A stretch of DNA of 16,194 nucleotides, taken from the NCBI GenBank assembly GCA_958451915.1, contig CAUDRX010000037.1:1-16194 (forward strand). Direction: 5' to 3'. Shown one piece after another: positions 13,979-16,194 of the stretch (position 1 is its first letter; every line of letters starts with the position of its first letter). The notes under the pieces were generated by a model. It worked only from the letters and a program-made list of their open reading frames with translations, searched no databases and was not told the origin of the DNA. The position numbers and the translations under genes were made by a program. The DNA comes from an uncultured Peptococcaceae bacterium (GTDB lineage: Bacteria; Bacillota; Peptococcia; Peptococcales; Peptococcaceae).

Positions 13979-15097
13979 TTGCGTTTAGATTATGAATTTC
14001 CAACCCATGTCATCTTTCAGAAAGACGCTCTGGCGGAGCACGCAGAAGCTATCACGGCTTTGGGGCATCATGCGCTGGTCGTGATGGATGCTGCTCTGGC
14101 AGACGACCATCCTGCCAGGCAGGAAGTACTCTTTCTTCTGGAATGGGCCGGGATGCGGCGCACGATCTTCCGGCACACGCGCAAGACAGCGCCAGGCATC
14201 GCAGCGCTGGAAGCCGGCGCGGCACTGGCGCGCGAGAGCGCAGTGGATATGGTGATCGCGGTAGGCTGCGATGCGACCCTGGAGACCGGTAAGGCGATCG
14301 CGCTCCTGGCGGCCCAGGACATCCGCGAAGCGACGCTGCTCTCTGAAAAGATCACCGACCCGCTGCCAGTCGTTGCGATCCCGACAGAACCTGCCAGCGG
14401 CACGGAAACAACGCCGGAGATCCATGTTGCCCAGCATGGGCTGGACCGTCTGACGCTCGTGCGCAACCCGCTGGCTTCGCCGAAGCTGGCGCTTTTGGAC
14501 CCGCGTTACACCCTGGACATGCCGCAGAGCATCGTCATCTCCAACTATATCAAGTCCATGGGGCGTGCCATCGAAGCAGTGACCGCGGAAAACGCCACAC
14601 CGATCAGCGACGCCCTGGCGATCGCCGCGATGGGCGGTGCAAGCGCTCTGGCGCAGCGCATGGCAGATCCGGATACTGTCTTTGACGAAGAGATGCATGA
14701 ACAGCTCATGCTCACGAGCCACGAGGCCGGACTGGCGATCTCCCTCACCAGCGCCAACATCCTGGAAGCACTGGCTTCCCCGCTCACCTATCAGATGCCC
14801 GTACACCTGGGACAGGCCTATGGCCTCATCATCCCACCGGTGCTCTCCTATCTTATCGAACGCACGCCGCTGGTCGCGGATGTGATCATGAAAAGTCTCA
14901 ATTTTTCAAGCCTGGAAGCGCTGGAAGATTTTCTCTGGGCCCTCATCGGTGCCATCACACCGCTCTCTCCGGAAGCCCTCGAACGCGCGGCCAACGCCGC
15001 TGCCAGCAACCCGCTCATCCGGCAGGGCGTACTGGGTTTTGATTTTAAAGAGATCTGCAGCTGCTATGCACACCTGCTCGCCGAAGATGGTGAATAA
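13979..15097 (+). CDS. Iron-containing alcohol dehydrogenase-fold protein, probably metal-free
   Basis: 372 residues, full length for group III (iron) alcohol dehydrogenases. The TTG start at 13979 is chosen: AGGAGG lies eight bases before it, while the ATG at 13928 precedes the promoter start point. The fold is recognisable from the N-terminal THVIFQKDAL, VIAVG(95-96)...GKAIALLA, AIPTEPASGTE (143-153, canonical PTTxGTGSE), LLDPRYTLDMP and GRAIEAV. Key residues are changed: the NAD-binding GGGS reads VGCD. By motif alignment, three of the four metal ligands (Asp and His of DALxHAIEA; His of AHxLG) are Lys192, Arg196 and Ser267. Only His276 may remain. It could be a pseudoenzyme or an enzyme with a new chemistry. 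No strong terminator follows. Confidence 0.8.
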   Translation: MRLDYEFPTHVIFQKDALAEHAEAITALGHHALVVMDAALADDHPARQEVLFLLEWAGMRRTIFRHTRKTAPGIAALEAGAALARESAVDMVIAVGCDATLETGKAIALLAAQDIREATLLSEKITDPLPVVAIPTEPASGTETTPEIHVAQHGLDRLTLVRNPLASPKLALLDPRYTLDMPQSIVISNYIKSMGRAIEAVTAENATPISDALAIAAMGGASALAQRMADPDTVFDEEMHEQLMLTSHEAGLAISLTSANILEALASPLTYQMPVHLGQAYGLIIPPVLSYLIERTPLVADVIMKSLNFSSLEALEDFLWALIGAITPLSPEALERAANAAASNPLIRQGVLGFDFKEICSCYAHLLAEDGE

Positions 15098-15145
15098 GAC
15101 CACAGTCTGGTTGTCATTGTTTCATTATCATTTCTCCACTTTTTC

Positions 15146-15177
15146 CAGACACATGGTGTGTGGTTTTGTGCTACACT
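15146..15177 (+). promoter_or_regulatory. Promoter of small RNA A
   Basis: TTTTCCAGACA ending at 15151, 20 bases, then TACACT (15172-15177) with TGC before it. It shares sequence and exact spacing with the promoters of units B and C. Confidence 0.65.
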
Positions 15178-15183
15178 GACAAT

Positions 15184-15356
15184 GTCAGATGGATCATGTT
15201 TTCTCCCCTTTTTTCATGGTCCCGCGACAGGATCTGCGTTTTTTCTTTTTCTCCTTTCTTTTTACGATAGCAGGTCCAACAACCACAGCATAGTATGCTT
15301 ACTTTCCTAAGCTGAAGACGTCAGGTGCATGTCCTGCACCTGGCGTTTTCTTTTTT
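15184..15356 (+). ncRNA. Predicted small RNA A with pyrimidine loops
   Basis: About 173 bases from the predicted start to the T-tract. Hairpin 1: 15191-15198 with 15215-15222, loop of 16 bases made only of C and T (CTCCCC core). Hairpin 2: GATCTGC (15231-15237) with GCAGGTC (15270-15276), a 32-base loop mostly C/T with CTCCTTTC. Hairpin 3: GCTTA/TAAGC (15297-15312) with loop CTTTCC. The terminator hairpin has loop ATGTCCT. The exposed CUCC-type cores are complementary to Shine-Dalgarno sequences, so a trans-acting translational repressor is the inference. No supported reading frame lies inside. The family is not recognised. Confidence 0.68.
15318..15356 (+). terminator. Terminator of small RNA A
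   Basis: An 11-bp stem (15318-15328 with 15336-15346, one wobble), loop ATGTCCT, then TTTTCTTTTTT. Confidence 0.88.
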
Positions 15357-15384
15357 CCAGCCGGCGCTGAAAATTCATATTTTC

Positions 15385-15416
15385 CTGACAACTTTTTGCC
15401 GCCAGCGTGCTATAAT
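15385..15416 (+). promoter_or_regulatory. Promoter of small RNA B
   Basis: TTTTCCTGACA ending at 15390, 20 bases, then a perfect TATAAT (15411-15416) with TGC before it. A small inverted repeat GAAAAT/ATTTTC (15369-15384) abuts the upstream box. Confidence 0.72.
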
Positions 15417-15422
15417 AACAGC

Positions 15423-15569
15423 ATAGCAGGATGTGTTTTTTCTTCCTTTTTTCTCATCCTGTGATCATTTGACCAACTGTGCTGCCTCTTTTCTCACAGT
15501 TGGCACATCTCTCATTACAAGAGCAATTGAACAGAAAACCGGTGGACTTCCCTTTTGCCACCGGTTTTT
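15423..15569 (+). ncRNA. Predicted small RNA B with pyrimidine loops
   Basis: About 147 bases. Hairpin 1: CAGGATG (15427-15433) with CATCCTG (15455-15461), a 21-base loop that is C/T except for one G, with a CTTCC core. Hairpin 2: CCAACTGTG (15473-15481) with 15495-15503, loop CTGCCTCTTTTCT. The terminator loop is ACTTCCCTTTTG. Stems differ in sequence from units A and C while loop composition is kept, which argues that RNA structure with a C/U-rich loop is what selection maintains. Confidence 0.72.
15535..15569 (+). terminator. Terminator of small RNA B
   Basis: An 11-bp perfect stem (15535-15545 with 15558-15568) including the A/T base, a 12-base loop with CTTCCC, T-run 15565-15569. Confidence 0.9.
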
Positions 15570-15632
15570 CTGTGCCCTGGGCAAGGTTGATGCCATTTGT
15601 CCATGTTTTCTTTGAAGATTCTTCAATTTTTC

Positions 15633-15664
15633 CTGACACCTGGCGCCCGCTGGTGTGATAGAAT
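15633..15664 (+). promoter_or_regulatory. Promoter of small RNA C
   Basis: TTTTCCTGACA ending at 15638, 20 bases, then TAGAAT (15659-15664) with TGA before it. A perfect inverted repeat TTGAAG-ATT-CTTCAA (15612-15626) lies just upstream and could be an operator. Confidence 0.7.
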
Positions 15665-15670
15665 AACGGT

Positions 15671-15838
15671 GTCAGTTGGAAATGCTTTTTTCTCCCTTTT
15701 TTACATTTCCGCTGATAATAGCTAGTGCCAAATTTCATAGGGCTGCGTTTTTTTCTCCCCCTTTTTTCGCAGTCATGTGAAGCATACGAGTCGAAAAGAC
15801 CCGGCGGTCGTCCCTTTACCGTCGGGCCTTTTCTTTTT
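15671..15838 (+). ncRNA. Predicted small RNA C with two long pyrimidine loops
   Basis: About 168 bases. Hairpin 1: GGAAATG (15678-15684) with CATTTCC (15704-15710), a 19-base loop with a CTCCC core between T-runs. Hairpin 2: 15741-15747 with 15768-15774 (one wobble), a 20-base loop only of C and T with a CTCCCCC core. The terminator loop is TCGTCCCTTTA. This unit shows the design most clearly: two near-identical loops on unrelated stems. Confidence 0.72.
15800..15838 (+). terminator. Terminator of small RNA C
   Basis: CCCGGCGG (15800-15807) pairs with CCGTCGGG (15819-15826, one wobble). An outer AAAAG/CTTTT pairing extends it, followed by TTTTCTTTTT. Confidence 0.88.
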
Positions 15839-15864
15839 GAAGAAGATCCTCATGATTTCTTCAA
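15837..15864. repeat. Inverted repeat at the start of the AraC-like frame
   Basis: TTGAAGAA (15837-15844) with TTCTTCAA (15857-15864), a perfect 8-bp pair around a 12-base centre that contains TCCTC and the candidate ATG at 15852. It resembles the TTGAAG/CTTCAA palindrome upstream of small RNA C. Confidence 0.5.
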
Positions 15865-16194
15865 GATTGCTTATGATAAATCATTGTTTGGACGGCAGGT
15901 ATGCTTATAGGGTTGGTGATGATGAAATAATTTATTTTGGAAAAGGGGATTTGTGCATTAATATTTATGATATGACAAAAACATGTTCTGACTTTCCATT
16001 AGGATTTTATAATGGTTTAGAGATTTTCATTGATGTTGATATGGCCAATGATTATGTCAAGCACTATATTCCTGATTTTGACTTGATTGAATTTTATGAA
16101 CTTCTGAAAAAATCTCACGGATATGTATTGCTTCGTTCAAATAATAAAATTGACCATGTTATTGGTGAATTGTACCATGTTGACAATAGAATTA
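15852..16194 (+). CDS. AraC-type regulator, sensor domain; 5'-truncated and cut by window edge
   Basis: An open frame of at least 114 codons running off the right edge. The segment INHCLDGRYAYRV, IIYFGKGDLCINI, DFPLGFYNGLEIFID and FYELLKKSHGYVLLRS...IGELY follows the N-terminal ligand-sensing domain of a clostridial AraC-family group (patterns INxCxxGRxE, YLGxGDLSI, FPxGYYEGIxLxID). In that group several dozen residues normally precede INxC; here only seven or so do, and the sequence before them is the terminator of small RNA C. The ribosome binding site is poor. Base composition is sharply more AT-rich than in all preceding genes. It is probably a truncated or horizontally acquired regulator; the DNA-binding domain, if present, lies beyond the window. 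Confidence 0.6.
   Translation, partial: MISSRLLMINHCLDGRYAYRVGDDEIIYFGKGDLCINIYDMTKTCSDFPLGFYNGLEIFIDVDMANDYVKHYIPDFDLIEFYELLKKSHGYVLLRSNNKIDHVIGELYHVDNRI

Noticed and set aside
15433..15738. Open frames of 60-94 codons inside the small-RNA array
   Set aside because: They consist largely of the poly-pyrimidine tracts (Phe/Leu/Ser or Lys/Glu/Arg runs), have no ribosome binding sites and run across terminators and promoters.
15146..15838. CRISPR array or retron-type repeat
   Set aside because: The repeated parts are short and unevenly spaced, stems differ between units, each unit has its own promoter and terminator, and there are no cas or reverse transcriptase genes in the window.
15146..15838. 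Minus-strand reading: hairpins with GGA-type loops that would bind CsrA
   Set aside because: On the minus strand the loops become A-rich with GGGAG, which is attractive for CsrA, but the promoters and T-tracts are all oriented for the + strand. Kept only as a weak alternative.

Overview
The window looks like a GC-rich chromosomal segment of an anaerobic member of the Bacillota (Negativicutes- or Clostridia-like; I cannot fix the genus). The reasons are strong AGGAGG-type ribosome binding sites, type III pantothenate kinase, an ECF-transporter S component, a yybP-ykoY riboswitch upstream of TerC genes, and secreted proteins with a 'copper amine oxidase N-terminal' (stalk) domain. It carries 14 complete genes, one gene cut by the right edge, one tRNA and three predicted small RNAs.

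Layout. 155-1027 (+): patatin-like lipase in its own unit between terminators. 1218-2840 (-): secreted stalk-domain plus beta-propeller protein. 3086-6034 (-): operon with a good promoter, a manganese-type riboswitch and attenuator, two tandem TerC exporters and a dihydrouridine synthase. 6057-8342 (-): ECF S component, CoaX and an RNase Z-like metallo-hydrolase, probably pantothenate uptake followed by CoA synthesis. 8571-10382 (-): secreted NlpC/P60 hydrolase with InlB-type repeats and a stalk domain. 10540-11112 (-): GNAT acetyltransferase. 11229-11300 (-): tRNA-Gln(CTG). 11403-12404 (-): membrane acyltransferase. 12585-12857 (+): small acidic unknown protein. 13011-13673 (+): YigZ/IMPACT protein. 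13979-15097 (+): iron-ADH-fold protein that appears to have lost its metal ligands.

The most unusual part is 15146-15838, about 700 bases with no convincing gene. It holds three tandem units on the + strand. Each has a promoter of the same architecture (TTTTCCWGACA, exactly 20 nt, then a TGn-extended -10) and ends in an intrinsic terminator. Each predicted transcript (about 145-175 nt) folds into successive hairpins whose loops, including the terminator loops, are almost pure C/U with a CUCCC, CUUCC or UCCU core, i.e. anti-Shine-Dalgarno. This resembles the multicopy 'UCCC-loop' riboregulators of other Gram-positives (LhrC of Listeria, RsaE-type of Staphylococcus), but I do not recognise this family. 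One loop is perfectly complementary to 11-12 nt over the ribosome binding sites of the two secreted stalk-domain genes in this same window.

Right after the array the composition becomes AT-rich. There an AraC-type sensor domain begins without its usual N-terminal part, which suggests that the small RNAs sit at the border of an acquired or decayed segment.
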